A stretch of DNA of 64,000 nt from SAR116 cluster bacterium AG-390-L20 (GCA_003278095.1 QCHB01000003.1:62001-126000); one strand, 5' to 3'. Shown: positions 17,527 to 27,217, counted from the stretch's first letter. Translations and numbers: made by a program. Notes: generated by a model not told the origin, from the letters alone.

Positions 17527-19272
17527 TTAAGAATTTACTAAATGATCATAATTTCCATTTATTTCAACTTTGCCGTCTTTTACAATAATAATCTGATCAG
17601 CGTTTTCAATATTAAAAAATCTATGAGTTACTATTATAATAGTCAATGTCTTACCTAAATTGTGGTTGGTAAATTCATTTCTTAATCTTTGAATACTCAA
17701 GTTAATTTCTTGCTCAGTTTTAGAATCAATTGCGCTTGTAGCTTCGTCTAGAATTAATATTTCTGGTTCTCTATATAACTCTCTTGCTATAAGAAGTCTT
17801 TGTTTTTGACCACCAGAAAGTTTTATTCCCATATCACCAACTTGAGTGTCAACTCCATAATTAAGTTTATTTATAAAATTAGTCAGTGAAGCACCTTTAA
17901 TAACTGAATTAAGCTTGTCTTCATTAATCTCATCTTCGTTGCCTATACCAGAGATATTTTGTTTTATAGAGCCTTCAAAAATGACATTGTCCTGAGAAAC
18001 GTAACCAATTAAATTACGCCACTCTGACTTATCGATTGTTTCTAAATCAATATTATCTATACAAATTTTGCCTTTGGTAGGAGAAATTATTCCCATTAAT
18101 AAATCAAGGATGGTTGTTTTTCCTGACCCAGATTTTCCGATGATTGCAGTTACTTTACCTTTCTCTATTTCTAAATTAATGTTTTTTAGTATAAGTTGTT
18201 CGTCACGAAATAAAGTTACATTATTAATAGAAATTTTTTTTCTAAAATTTGAACCTTTTAAGCCAGAATTTTTTTCTGCTTTATAATTAATGATCTCATC
18301 GTCAATCAACGTCAAAGCACCACTATTTTCCAGAAACTTTTGCCATGATATTTGTATTGTTAATAATGACGACAACGAACGGTAAAATAGCGCAAGCGCA
18401 ACTACTAATGTGGCTATAGGATTTTGATTTAAAATGACCTGCCAGTAAATTAATGACATCATTAGTATAACAGCTAGCGGATCTCTTAAAGATTGAGATA
18501 AGCTGGCTGCATAACCTGTTTTTATAAGTAATGTTTTTTGGTCTAATACTTTGGCTTGGAACTTGTGATATAAATTTTTAGCTTGGTTAGTAGCTCGTAA
18601 ATATTTAAAGTTATTTACAAGTTGAATAATAAACTTAGAAGTTTCACCTGAAATACCTGAACTACTTATTGAGTAATTCCTTACTTTGTTATTCAATTTC
18701 TTAAACATCCAAAAAAAGAATGAGCCAAAAAAAATACAAATAATAGCAAACAGAGGTTCAATATATATTGCAAAGCTAATGTAAACAAATAAATTAAGGC
18801 AAGAAGACAAAAATAATCCTAGAGCATTAAAAGCATTAATGGCTTTTAAGGTTTGTTCATTCACTAGATTTACAAAATGACCAGAGTTTTTGCCCAAAAA
18901 TAGCTCTATTTCCATTCTTTCAATTTTATCATATAGCATAAGCTTGAGCTTAGATAAAAGTTCACCTCTAAAATAAACAATAGCTGCAAGAGCAAAAAAT
19001 AAAAAAACACCTTTGAGAATAAAAAGAAAAATAAAAAAAACAATTGCTGATTTTAAGTTAAGTTTTATATCTATTAAGTCAAAAACAGCTTTTAAAATTG
19101 ACAAGATTCCAAGATCTTGATCATTAAATGAGTTTGTTGAAATTTCAGCTAAAATTGGAATTACTAATATGAGACCAAAAGCTTCCATTAATGCTGCAGT
19201 TATAGAAAATAAAAAAATAAGATATATTTTTTTTCCTAGAAACTTTTCATAGATTTTGATGTAGGTGTACAA
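17527..19272 (-). CDS. ABC transporter, fused permease and ATPase (MsbA/PglK-type)
   Basis: 581 residues: six membrane helices in about the first 320, then an ATPase domain. Walker A GKSGSGKTT (about 375-383), Q-loop YVSQDN, signature LSGGQKQR, Walker B ILILDEATS and switch His in IIVTHR are all intact. Half-transporters of this size homodimerise; in glycan loci the PglK/WlaB type flips lipid-linked oligosaccharides across the inner membrane. No Wzx-type flippase is in the window, so this is the best candidate for export of the repeat unit. Transport of another lipid (MsbA) is possible. It lies 68 bases downstream of a sugar-dehydrogenase gene. Confidence 0.88.
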   Translation of the reverse strand: MYTYIKIYEKFLGKKIYLIFLFSITAALMEAFGLILVIPILAEISTNSFNDQDLGILSILKAVFDLIDIKLNLKSAIVFFIFLFILKGVFLFFALAAIVYFRGELLSKLKLMLYDKIERMEIELFLGKNSGHFVNLVNEQTLKAINAFNALGLFLSSCLNLFVYISFAIYIEPLFAIICIFFGSFFFWMFKKLNNKVRNYSISSSGISGETSKFIIQLVNNFKYLRATNQAKNLYHKFQAKVLDQKTLLIKTGYAASLSQSLRDPLAVILMMSLIYWQVILNQNPIATLVVALALFYRSLSSLLTIQISWQKFLENSGALTLIDDEIINYKAEKNSGLKGSNFRKKISINNVTLFRDEQLILKNINLEIEKGKVTAIIGKSGSGKTTILDLLMGIISPTKGKICIDNIDLETIDKSEWRNLIGYVSQDNVIFEGSIKQNISGIGNEDEINEDKLNSVIKGASLTNFINKLNYGVDTQVGDMGIKLSGGQKQRLLIARELYREPEILILDEATSAIDSKTEQEINLSIQRLRNEFTNHNLGKTLTIIIVTHRFFNIENADQIIIVKDGKVEINGNYDHLVNS

Positions 19273-19340
19273 TTTAATAATCCAATGATATTAATTAATA
19301 AAAAATATATTCTTATTTAATATTAATTTTAAAGCTGATA

Positions 19341-20624
19341 TCATAAACATATATCCACCTCATCATGAGGAAATACATTTTTCAAATCAAAAACTATACA
19401 ACCAACTTTGCCATAAGCTCTAATTTCTTTCATAGTCATCGCTTTTATATAATCATGTTTTACAGCTAGAATGATAGCCTGATATTTGTTTTCATCCAAA
19501 TTTTCAATTTTATTAAATCCATAATTTAATTTGACTGTATCATAATCAGCTAACTTGTCGTATAGATCAACTTCAAGTCCATATTGAATTATTTTGTCCC
19601 TTAATTGGAAAACTTTTGAGTTTCGAATATCTCTACAGTTTTCCTTAAAAGTCATTCCAAGGATTAGTACGGGGCCATTTATAAAAGATTTATTTGATTT
19701 GATCATGTGTCTAATTAGAATTTTTGCGATAAAATCAGGCATGTTATCGTTGGTTCGACGTCCTGCTAAAATTAACTCTGGGTGAAAGCCTATCTCACTT
19801 GCTTTGTGAGTCAGATAATAAGGATCAACCCCTATGCAATGACCACCAACAAGCCCTGGCTCAAAAGGCATGAAATTCCATTTAGAACCAGCTGCTTTGA
19901 GAATTTCGTTGGTATTCAAATCAAGTTCTTTAAATAACATTGATAATTCGTTTATAAGAGCGATATTTAAGTCACGTTGAATATTTTCTATAACTTTTGC
20001 AGCTTCTGCTATTTTTATTGATGGAGCTTTATGAGTCCCTACTTTAATAATTTTTTTATAGAGTTCATCAACAAAATTTGCAGCTTCTCTATTACTACCA
20101 CTTGTTATTTTAACAATATTATCTATTCTATTATAAGTGTCGCCTGGATTAATTCTTTCAGGAGAGTAACCAAGCCAAAAATCTTTATTTACTTTTAATC
20201 CTGAATTTTGTTCCAGTATGGGCAAGCATTCATCTTCTGTCACACCAGGATAAACTGTAGATTCGTAAATTACAAAATCATTTTTTTTGAGCACTCTAGA
20301 TATTGTTTGGCTTGCATTAATTAAAAATCTTAAATCTGGCTTATTAAAATTATTTATTGGAGTTGGGACTGTTATAATAAAAACATTACATCTGGAAATC
20401 AACCCCGCTTCAGAAACAAAAGTAATTCCACAACCATCTAATTTTTGTGAGGCAATTTCTGCAGTTCTGTCATAGTTATTTTTCAATTCTTTAATTCTTA
20501 ATTTATCTGTGTCAAATCCTACCACATTAAAAATTTTTGCAAATTCTATAGCTATAGGTAAACCGACATATCCTAGTCCACAAACACAAATTTCTAACTT
20601 TTTAAATTGATTACAGTTTTTCAT
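19341..20624 (-). CDS. UDP-HexNAc/UDP-sugar 6-dehydrogenase (TviB/WbpA-like)
   Basis: 427 residues, normal length for the WbpA/TviB branch of UDP-sugar dehydrogenases. NAD loop GLGYVG at 16-21; TVPTPI, ESTVYPG, GYSPERINPGD and GLVGGHCIGVDPYYL carrying catalytic Cys263; then AGRRTNDNMP and LGMTFKENCRDIRNSK of the C-terminal domain. The GYSPERINPGD and VDPYYLTHKA motifs favour UDP-GlcNAc or UDP-GalNAc oxidation to the uronic acid over plain UDP-glucose. It precedes the exporter and follows manC, 34 bases apart. Regulation not visible. Confidence 0.88.
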   Translation of the reverse strand: MKNCNQFKKLEICVCGLGYVGLPIAIEFAKIFNVVGFDTDKLRIKELKNNYDRTAEIASQKLDGCGITFVSEAGLISRCNVFIITVPTPINNFNKPDLRFLINASQTISRVLKKNDFVIYESTVYPGVTEDECLPILEQNSGLKVNKDFWLGYSPERINPGDTYNRIDNIVKITSGSNREAANFVDELYKKIIKVGTHKAPSIKIAEAAKVIENIQRDLNIALINELSMLFKELDLNTNEILKAAGSKWNFMPFEPGLVGGHCIGVDPYYLTHKASEIGFHPELILAGRRTNDNMPDFIAKILIRHMIKSNKSFINGPVLILGMTFKENCRDIRNSKVFQLRDKIIQYGLEVDLYDKLADYDTVKLNYGFNKIENLDENKYQAIILAVKHDYIKAMTMKEIRAYGKVGCIVFDLKNVFPHDEVDICL

Positions 20625-20658
20625 TTAACGACCTTTGTCAATATGATGATTATTTTAA

Positions 20659-22086
20659 TTATTTGCGTTCATAACGGTCTTCATATCTTTTAATATCATC
20701 TTCGCCAAAATATTCTCCAGTTTGTACCTCTATAATTACTAAAGGAGTATCAAGATAGTTTTCCATTCTATGAATCATACCTACGGGCACATAAACAGAC
20801 TGACCTGATGAAACTAGCTTTGTATTTTCTCCAATCACAACCTTTGCTGTACCATTTACAACAACCCAATGTTCAGATCTAAGTTTGTGGCTTTGTAAAC
20901 TTAACGCAGCAAAAGGTTTTACATGAATAAGTTTCACTTGAAAGTCTTTTTCAAGGACTAATGATTTAAACCATCCCCAAGGGCGATAATCTTTTGGAAA
21001 AATTTCAGATTGGTTAACTTTCTTTGCGATCAGAGTGGAAACTATTGTTTTTATTTTTGATCCCTCATTTTTATTGGCAACAAGAACGGCATCAGGCATT
21101 GCAACTGCGATAATATCTTTTAAGCCAACACCAACAATCTCTTGATCAGAACTTTCTGATCTAAGAAGAGTATTTAAGCAATTAATTGAATGAGCGTTGT
21201 TTGAAATAGCAACTCCATCTTTATCTTGCTTCATATTCTCCCATACTGCGTCCCAACTACCAAGGTCTGACCAATCAGAAAGCAAAGGAACAGCCATCAA
21301 ATTTTTAACACGTTCCATAATAGAATAATCGATACTAATATCATTACATTTTGCCCATTCAAAAGGGTCAAGACGTAAAAAACCTAAATCTATCTTACTT
21401 TTTAATATAGAATTTTCTACAGGATCTATTAATTCTGGATTGTACTCTCTATTTGCATTTATCAGATCTATTGCACGAAACATAAATATGCCAGCATTCC
21501 ATAAAAAGTTTTTGTTTTTTACGAATTTTTCAGCAAATGCTTGATTAGGTTTTTCTATAAAATTACTCACTTTTAAGGGAAAGGAAGAAGGCTTTTCTGT
21601 AAGTTCAAGATATCCGTAACCAGTTTCTGCTCTAGTGGGAATTACTCCAAAAGTAATTAAATTGCCCCTTAAAACTTCATCTAAACCTTTTTTCACAGAT
21701 TTATGAAAAGCGTTAGTGTCATTTATGACATGATCAGAAGGAGCGACTAATATTATAGCCTCTGAATTTTTATTATAAGCATATATACTGGCAGCTAGGA
21801 TTGCAGGTCCAGTGTTTTTTGGTTCAGGTTCTAGTAAAATTGGACCAGGATCAATACCTAAACTTTGTAATTGTTCACCTACAATAAAACGAAAGTTTGA
21901 GTTTGTAAGAATTATATGTTTATCAAATTGAACTGTTTTTGAAGAACACAAACGTAAAGAACATTGTTGAAAAAGTGTTTTGTTACCAAGTAAATCAGAA
22001 AATTGTTTAGGATATGATTTTCTTGATAATGGCCATAGACGCGTACCAGAACCGCCAGCCAAAATAACAGGAACAATCTTAGTCAT
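20659..22086 (-). CDS. manC: Mannose-1-P guanylyltransferase / mannose-6-P isomerase (ManC)
   Basis: 475-residue bifunctional type II enzyme. N-terminal nucleotidyltransferase: VILAGGSGTRLWPLSRKSYPKQF near 7-29 with GTP loop and Lys, LVAPSDHVI, FIEKPNQ, WNAGIFMF. C-terminal cupin isomerase: RPWGWFKSL, then LQSHKLRSEHWVVVNGTAKV and YVPVGMIHRMEN with metal-binding His. It makes GDP-mannose for polysaccharide synthesis. Start overlaps the upstream SDR gene by 8 bases. No phosphomannomutase or GDP-mannose dehydratase is in the window, so the fate of GDP-mannose here is open. Length and motifs leave little doubt about the function. Confidence 0.94.
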   Translation of the reverse strand: MTKIVPVILAGGSGTRLWPLSRKSYPKQFSDLLGNKTLFQQCSLRLCSSKTVQFDKHIILTNSNFRFIVGEQLQSLGIDPGPILLEPEPKNTGPAILAASIYAYNKNSEAIILVAPSDHVINDTNAFHKSVKKGLDEVLRGNLITFGVIPTRAETGYGYLELTEKPSSFPLKVSNFIEKPNQAFAEKFVKNKNFLWNAGIFMFRAIDLINANREYNPELIDPVENSILKSKIDLGFLRLDPFEWAKCNDISIDYSIMERVKNLMAVPLLSDWSDLGSWDAVWENMKQDKDGVAISNNAHSINCLNTLLRSESSDQEIVGVGLKDIIAVAMPDAVLVANKNEGSKIKTIVSTLIAKKVNQSEIFPKDYRPWGWFKSLVLEKDFQVKLIHVKPFAALSLQSHKLRSEHWVVVNGTAKVVIGENTKLVSSGQSVYVPVGMIHRMENYLDTPLVIIEVQTGEYFGEDDIKRYEDRYERK

Positions 22087-23098
22087 AGTAGTCCTTATAC
22101 CAGTTTATAAATTTTTTTACACCGTAATATAAATCAGTTTGAGGTGAAAAATTGGTTAAATCTCTAAGCAACTGATTTTTAGCTAAAGTGGATGGAACGT
22201 CTCCTGATTGCATAGGCATAAAATTTTTAATTGCAGTTTTACCAGTTATCTGCTCTATAGTTTTTATAAAATCGATCAATTTTATAGACTTAGAATTTCC
22301 AATATTTACTAAACGATAAGGTGCTATAGGCGATAAGCTATCAAATTTACTAACTGTTGAAGCTTCATTGTCTGGAATTTTTTCAATAAGTAATTCAATA
22401 GCAGTCACAAGGTCATCGATGAATGTAAAGTCACGTTTCATATGTCCATTATTATAAACATCTAATGATTCATTATTTAGTATTGCTTCTGTGAACTTGA
22501 AAAGAGCCATATCTGGTCGTCCCCAAGGCCCATAAACTGTAAAAAAACGAAAAACAGTCGTAGGTAAATTAAATAAATGTGAATAACTATGTGCCATACT
22601 TTCTGTAGATTTTTTTGTAGCTGCATAAAATGACATTTGATGATCTGATCTCTGATTTTCTGTGAATGGTAGTGTTTCATTGAATCCATATGCAGAAGAG
22701 GTGGATGCAAAAAGCATATGTTTTGGAGGAAATGATCTACATGCTTCTAAAAGCTCAAAAGTTCCAATTATATTACTATTTAAGTAAGCTCTTGGATTTT
22801 CAATGGAATATCTTACACCTGCCTGCGCGGCTAAATGAATAATTATTTGAGGTTGCTCTTCTTTAAAGATAGACATCAATAAATTGTTTTCTTCAATGTT
22901 AGCATTAATAGAACGATAGTTGGAATATTTTTTTAGGATTGACTCACGCTTAATTTTTAAGTTTACGTCATAATAATTAGATAAGCAATCTACACCAATT
23001 ACCCGGCAATTATTTTTCAACAATTTTTTTGCCACATGAAATCCAATAAATCCAGCTGAGCCAGTAATAAGAGCTATTTCATTTTTGTTAGTAACCAT
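22079..23098 (-). CDS. NAD-dependent epimerase, UDP-glucuronate 4-epimerase-like
   Basis: 339-residue extended SDR. GSAGFIG near 13-19, a GVDCLSNYYDVNLK segment that is characteristic of bacterial UDP-glucuronate 4-epimerases (LspL/Cap1J/GAE family), HLAAQAGVRYSIENP, TSSAYGFN, and catalytic FYAATKK (Tyr-x3-Lys). Late motifs RFFTVYGPWGRPDMALFKF and YNNGHMKRDFTFIDD are also typical of that group. Expected product is UDP-galacturonate or the corresponding uronate. It overlaps manC by 8 bases and is the first gene of that run, 172 bases downstream of the MBL-fold gene. Substrate inferred from the motif set. Confidence 0.87.
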   Translation of the reverse strand: MVTNKNEIALITGSAGFIGFHVAKKLLKNNCRVIGVDCLSNYYDVNLKIKRESILKKYSNYRSINANIEENNLLMSIFKEEQPQIIIHLAAQAGVRYSIENPRAYLNSNIIGTFELLEACRSFPPKHMLFASTSSAYGFNETLPFTENQRSDHQMSFYAATKKSTESMAHSYSHLFNLPTTVFRFFTVYGPWGRPDMALFKFTEAILNNESLDVYNNGHMKRDFTFIDDLVTAIELLIEKIPDNEASTVSKFDSLSPIAPYRLVNIGNSKSIKLIDFIKTIEQITGKTAIKNFMPMQSGDVPSTLAKNQLLRDLTNFSPQTDLYYGVKKFINWYKDYYD

Positions 23099-23269
23099 GT
23101 AATTAAACTATTCTTATATGAAACCACTTAATTTAAATTTTGTCATTAAAGTTACGATTATAGTTTTATTTAAAAAAACACAACCAAAAGTTTGTTTAAG
23201 TTCTCAATAATTTTTTATAATTAGTTAATTCTAAAACAGACTTAAACTATGCTTAAATAATTTACCATT

Positions 23270-24640
23270 TTAATTAAAAAAACGATAAAATTGTTGTTTT
23301 ATCTGTGAAAAGAGCCCTTCACGTCTTAGCCATATCCATTTAAGTAAATCAACACTGAGCAAACCCTTTATTGAAATAAAAATATTAGCATTATACAAGC
23401 TTGATAAAATTCTTATCAGTTTCCAAGTTTTAGGAATTTTGGTTATCATTGGATGGAATTTGTATCTTCCTGAAACTCCTAAAGTTTGTACTCCAAAAGG
23501 TGTTGAGAAAGCATAAGCTAAAGGTTGAGATCTAATTAATATGTCATAATCAAAACCATTACTTTCTTTTTTAAATGATAAGTCCTTGAAGTTAATGACC
23601 CAGATATCGTTGTCCCAATCTTTAACACAAAACTTGAAAGGCTCTAGATGTTTCCAATAAAGATAAGAAGTGTTTTTTTTCCAATCTCTTAATTTCTTTT
23701 CAATAATAATAGTTATTTCTTTTGGAGAAATTTTTTGATAATGAAATTCGTCTTCATGTTTTATACTATGATGTGAATAATAATCCTTAAATACTTTTCT
23801 TGAATGATCATAAACTTCCTTTAAATTAATAGGAGGTTCTTTGACGTTATCCCAAATCAACTCTCTACTTTCATATGAAGTTAAACATATTTCACAATTA
23901 TTTTTTTCAAATTTTCTTTTAACATCAAAAGGAGTATTTATGTAATTATTCATAAATGAATTATCTTTACGAGCAAAACGAACAAATGATGCAAAAGGGA
24001 CAGTCAAATTTGTATTTAACTTTTTGTGGTGCTCTATCATTTTGTCCAATACTGAGGAAGCATCAACAGATAATTCGTTTTCAATACCTTCGAAACCTGC
24101 AATAGAAAATTGATTGTAAATAACAGACGGATTCCCCCAATCTTTTTTAATGATTGATATGTCCTTACTATCTAATTCAGTATCATTTATGTTGAGAAGC
24201 CAAAAATTATTATTAACTAAAACTGCTAATGAAGAATCTAAATGTCTATGAGCATAACAACCTAGTTCAACATTAGGTGTGATTTTAATTTTCTTTCTAT
24301 GTGGCATCATTACAAAATTTTTAAAACCTATCTTTTTAAGGGCATCAAAAACTTTCAAGCTATTTGTATGTTGGAAAAAAATTTCAACATCATCTTTGCA
24401 ATTTGAAAATATCCACTTTAACGTCGGAAAATGAAAATGATCAGGATGCTCGTGGGATATCCAAATTATATCAATATCATTTATAAAATCTGAAATATTA
24501 TCGATTTTAGGCTTAGGGTATAATTCCCAACCATCATTAAAGGCAGTACCAAAAAACCACGGATCTGTAATGATTTTTTTATTATCTATTTCAATTAATA
24601 TACTTGCGTGCGATATTAAGCGTACTGTTTTCTTACTCAT
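23270..24640 (-). CDS. MBL-fold protein related to CMP-Neu5Ac hydroxylase (CMAH) catalytic part, no Rieske domain
   Basis: 456 residues with metallo-beta-lactamase fold: HxHxDH-type site His63-Glu-His65-Pro-Asp67-His68. The surrounding text (LISHASILIE, TDPWFFGTAFNDGWEL at 25-40, WISHEHPDHFHFPTLKW at 60-76) recalls vertebrate and bacterial CMAH, where the same order DPW-GxAFxxGW-ISHxHxDH-PTLK occurs. CMAH has an N-terminal Rieske [2Fe-2S] domain of about 100 residues; here the MBL domain starts at residue 5 and no CxH/CxxH Rieske pair is present. The C-terminal 150 residues (KHLEPFKFCVKDWDND, SQPLAYAFSTPFGVQTLGVSG) are unfamiliar and may be a lipid-carrier-like module. Near the nonulosonate genes, a role in modifying or hydrolysing a CMP-sugar or N-acyl group is plausible but inferred. 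Confidence 0.65.
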   Translation of the reverse strand: MSKKTVRLISHASILIEIDNKKIITDPWFFGTAFNDGWELYPKPKIDNISDFINDIDIIWISHEHPDHFHFPTLKWIFSNCKDDVEIFFQHTNSLKVFDALKKIGFKNFVMMPHRKKIKITPNVELGCYAHRHLDSSLAVLVNNNFWLLNINDTELDSKDISIIKKDWGNPSVIYNQFSIAGFEGIENELSVDASSVLDKMIEHHKKLNTNLTVPFASFVRFARKDNSFMNNYINTPFDVKRKFEKNNCEICLTSYESRELIWDNVKEPPINLKEVYDHSRKVFKDYYSHHSIKHEDEFHYQKISPKEITIIIEKKLRDWKKNTSYLYWKHLEPFKFCVKDWDNDIWVINFKDLSFKKESNGFDYDILIRSQPLAYAFSTPFGVQTLGVSGRYKFHPMITKIPKTWKLIRILSSLYNANIFISIKGLLSVDLLKWIWLRREGLFSQIKQQFYRFFN

Positions 24641-24969
24641 ATGTATTTTAAAACTTAAGACTACGTTCTTTATTATTTCATAATACTGACTTGATTTGAT
24701 AAAGTAAAAGGATTTTTAAAAAATAGTTACATCTATTATTTATATTTTGTTATTTTAGTAAATTATTATTAAGTATCATTAATTTTTATATGGAGTAAGT
24801 ATAATATTTTAAGTTTTTATTCTACAGTTTTATTACTATGTAAATTTTACTAAAAAAAAATCATGAAACAAGATAAATTAAAACTTAAAAAAACAAATAA
24901 TTATATGCTAGATAACCTTATTCAATTTATAAAGATTATTTACATTTATAAATTAAGACATGGAGAAAA
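24641..24969. other. Gene-free divergent intergenic region
   Basis: 329 very A+T-rich bases between the divergently transcribed MBL-fold gene and the SDR gene. This is where the long minus-strand locus starts and the plus-strand run begins, so promoters in both directions are expected. I see no convincing -35/-10 pair because the base composition gives many TATAAT-like words, no strong hairpin and no tRNA. A 37-codon reading frame at 24863-24976 is listed separately. A GGAG ribosome site at 24962-24965 serves the SDR gene. Confidence 0.6.
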
Positions 24970-24976
24970 ATGTTGA
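24863..24976 (+). CDS. Possible small leader ORF (37 aa), uncertain
   Basis: An ATG-started frame encoding a Lys-rich peptide of 37 residues that ends in a TGA overlapping the ATG of the following SDR gene by 7 bases (ATGTTGA arrangement). The overlap would allow coupled translation. Against it: no Shine-Dalgarno before its ATG, A+T-driven codon content (Lys, Asn, Ile), and no family known to me. Recorded as a possibility only. Confidence 0.15.
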   Translation: MKQDKLKLKKTNNYMLDNLIQFIKIIYIYKLRHGEKC

Positions 24977-25980
24977 AGATTTTAATTACAGGTGGATTAG
25001 GTACTATTGGAAGTTGTCTCGTTTCTAAACTTTTTCTATCTGGAAACGAAGTTGTGATTTATGATAATATGGAAATTGGTAACTTAAATAATTTACAGAT
25101 TTATTTAAATGAAGAACAAATAAAAAAAATAAAAATTATTAGAAAAGATATTTTAGATAAAGAATATATAGCAATAGCTATTTCAGATTGTGACATGGTT
25201 TATCATTTAGCTGCAACTTTAGGAACACTAAATGTAGTCTCACAACCATCTCGAATGCTAAATGTAAACTCATTGGGAACTCATATTGTTGCAGACTTAT
25301 GTAATTCAGCAGGTAAACCTCTAGTCACAATGTCTAGTTCAATGGTTTATGGAAAGAATATTAAGAAAACAGTTGCCGAAACAGATGATATTTTTGTAGG
25401 CGGAAATGTTAATGCGGGTTTGTGGTGGTATGCAATTTCTAAAATTGCAGATGAGGCATACGTTAACAGCCTAATGCTTGAAAATCCAGAAGCTAAAATA
25501 ATGATTGTTAGACCTTTTAATGTAATAGCACCTGTTCAGAGTCATATTGTGGGCTTTGTTTTTCCAAGATTTTTTAGAGCAGCATATTTGGGTGAGCCTC
25601 TTAAAGTTTATGGGGATGGGACCCAAAGAAGAACATTCACATGGGCCCCAGACTTTGTTGATTGCCTTTTGTTACTTGTAAAAAAACAATTTTGGAGAAA
25701 TACTTTCAATATAGGTGGGACGGAAGAAATTTCAATCTTAGATTTAGCAAAAAAAATCATTAAGATTTCAGATAGCAAATCCGCTGTAACCTTTACTGAT
25801 CCTCAAGATTTATTTAAAGGACAATTTGTAGAGATACCTCAGCGTGTACCTAATGTAGATTTTTTAGAGAAAAGTATTGGTATGGTACCTAAAACGCCTT
25901 TAAATAGTATGATAGATAATTTTGATAAATTTTATAAAACTAAAATATACGAAAAGGATTTTGATCTTTCAAGATTTTAA
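24970..25980 (+). CDS. NAD-dependent sugar epimerase/dehydratase (extended SDR)
   Basis: 336 residues. GGLGTIG at 8-14 binds NAD; HLAATLGTLNVV, MSSSMVYG, and catalytic Tyr154-x3-Lys158 (YAISK) are intact, followed by RPFNVIAP, YGDGTQRRTFTWAPD and NIGGTEEISI. The last two resemble UDP-glucose 4-epimerase and UDP-glucuronate decarboxylase relatives, but the DTRD-like substrate loops are not distinctive enough to choose. ATG at 24970 has a GGAG site 5 bases upstream. It is the first plus-strand gene after the minus-strand locus and converges with the Wzz-like gene (7-base gap), with no terminator visible between. Confidence 0.82.
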   Translation: MLKILITGGLGTIGSCLVSKLFLSGNEVVIYDNMEIGNLNNLQIYLNEEQIKKIKIIRKDILDKEYIAIAISDCDMVYHLAATLGTLNVVSQPSRMLNVNSLGTHIVADLCNSAGKPLVTMSSSMVYGKNIKKTVAETDDIFVGGNVNAGLWWYAISKIADEAYVNSLMLENPEAKIMIVRPFNVIAPVQSHIVGFVFPRFFRAAYLGEPLKVYGDGTQRRTFTWAPDFVDCLLLLVKKQFWRNTFNIGGTEEISILDLAKKIIKISDSKSAVTFTDPQDLFKGQFVEIPQRVPNVDFLEKSIGMVPKTPLNSMIDNFDKFYKTKIYEKDFDLSRF

Positions 25981-25987
25981 TCTACGA

Positions 25988-26944
25988 TTACCTCAACTTA
26001 AAGTTTTTTAGATTGTAAATTATAAAAACATATATTGAACTTAAGACAAAACCTATTAATAAAAAGATTAAATAAAAACCAGCCGATTTTTTGCCTTTTG
26101 AATACGAAGACAATGGTTCATGATTTATCCACTTATTGTAGTCATCTTTTATAACAACATCTATTTTTGTTTTTAATATATTATTTTTAATATCGTGACG
26201 CAGATTTGATAATCCTTTATTCATTTCGATCAAATTTTGTGTTTTTAAATCATACATTATTCTTCGTTCTAAATTAGGATCTTTCGAGAAAATCTCCATA
26301 TTTTTACTATTTTTGTCTGTTATAGTTAATTTATCTATTACATCAATTGAGGCTTCAACTTTTTTTATAAGTTTTAAATTCTCTTGTTCAATGTCTGAAA
26401 TAACGATTTTTATAAGTTTAATATAAGATTTTTTAGTTTGACTTTTTGTTTCATCAATAAGTAGGTCCAGAATATCATTTGTTTGTTTATTATCGTACCC
26501 TTCAAGCTCTAATCTGTAGTCATATTGACCTGTATGTTTATAAAACTTAATGTTTCCCAAAACTTCATTAATTTTAGATTTTTTATTTTCGTTTGAAAAC
26601 GTATCGTTTATATATTTACTATTATTTAATACCTCAAATAAAAAATCACGGTCCTTAAAAAAGCTAACAAACATTTCGAAGGTTTTGTGGCTATTTATTA
26701 CGTCGACAGTATTGTGATTTAGTAAAAATTGATTCATCAAGTTATATTTTGTAAAATTTGAAGTATAAGATGGTGTAATTTTTGTATGAGAAACATAAGT
26801 AATTTTATCTTTTGAAGAAAAGACAAAACCAATTATAGTTGTCAGAATTATAATGATTAAAACCATCCATTTATTATTCCAAAAAATCTTAAGCAGCATT
26901 ATTAAATCAATTTCATCTTTTTTAATTAGATTTACATCACTCAT
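25988..26944 (-). CDS. Wzz-like polysaccharide chain-length determinant
   Basis: About 318 residues with the Wzz topology: short cytoplasmic N-terminus containing DEIDLIMLLKIFWNNKW, membrane helix about 26-43, a long mostly charged periplasmic part with coiled-coil-like Lys/Glu/Asn segments, and a second helix near the C-terminus (SAGFYLIFLLIGFVLSSIYV). Chain-length regulators set the modal length of Wzy-made polymers, consistent with the polymerase-like gene at 7742-8920. A longer reading to 26983 adds 13 residues, but ATG at 26944 starts MSDVNLIKKDEIDL, as in the family, with a GGGGAA site upstream. No Tyr-kinase domain, so it is the simple Wzz type. Confidence 0.82.
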   Translation of the reverse strand: MSDVNLIKKDEIDLIMLLKIFWNNKWMVLIIIILTTIIGFVFSSKDKITYVSHTKITPSYTSNFTKYNLMNQFLLNHNTVDVINSHKTFEMFVSFFKDRDFLFEVLNNSKYINDTFSNENKKSKINEVLGNIKFYKHTGQYDYRLELEGYDNKQTNDILDLLIDETKSQTKKSYIKLIKIVISDIEQENLKLIKKVEASIDVIDKLTITDKNSKNMEIFSKDPNLERRIMYDLKTQNLIEMNKGLSNLRHDIKNNILKTKIDVVIKDDYNKWINHEPLSSYSKGKKSAGFYLIFLLIGFVLSSIYVFIIYNLKNFKLR

Positions 26945-27217
26945 AGGTTTTTCCCCAAAACAAAAAATTAATATATTCGTCACATTTATATTAATTAAAT
27001 TATTTTTCTGTTTTAAACAAACAATTAAGTCAAATCCTTGTTAAAAAATGATATATAATTTTATAATCAATCATTATACTGCAAATTAACGTCACAAATA
27101 ATTAATCAGAAAAGATCTAAATATAAGTACAACCTAATATTATCGAGAAATTTATTGGCATAATATTTTAAAAAATGTAAATTAACTTAATAAATTTTCA
27201 GTTTCTGAGTATTTTCT

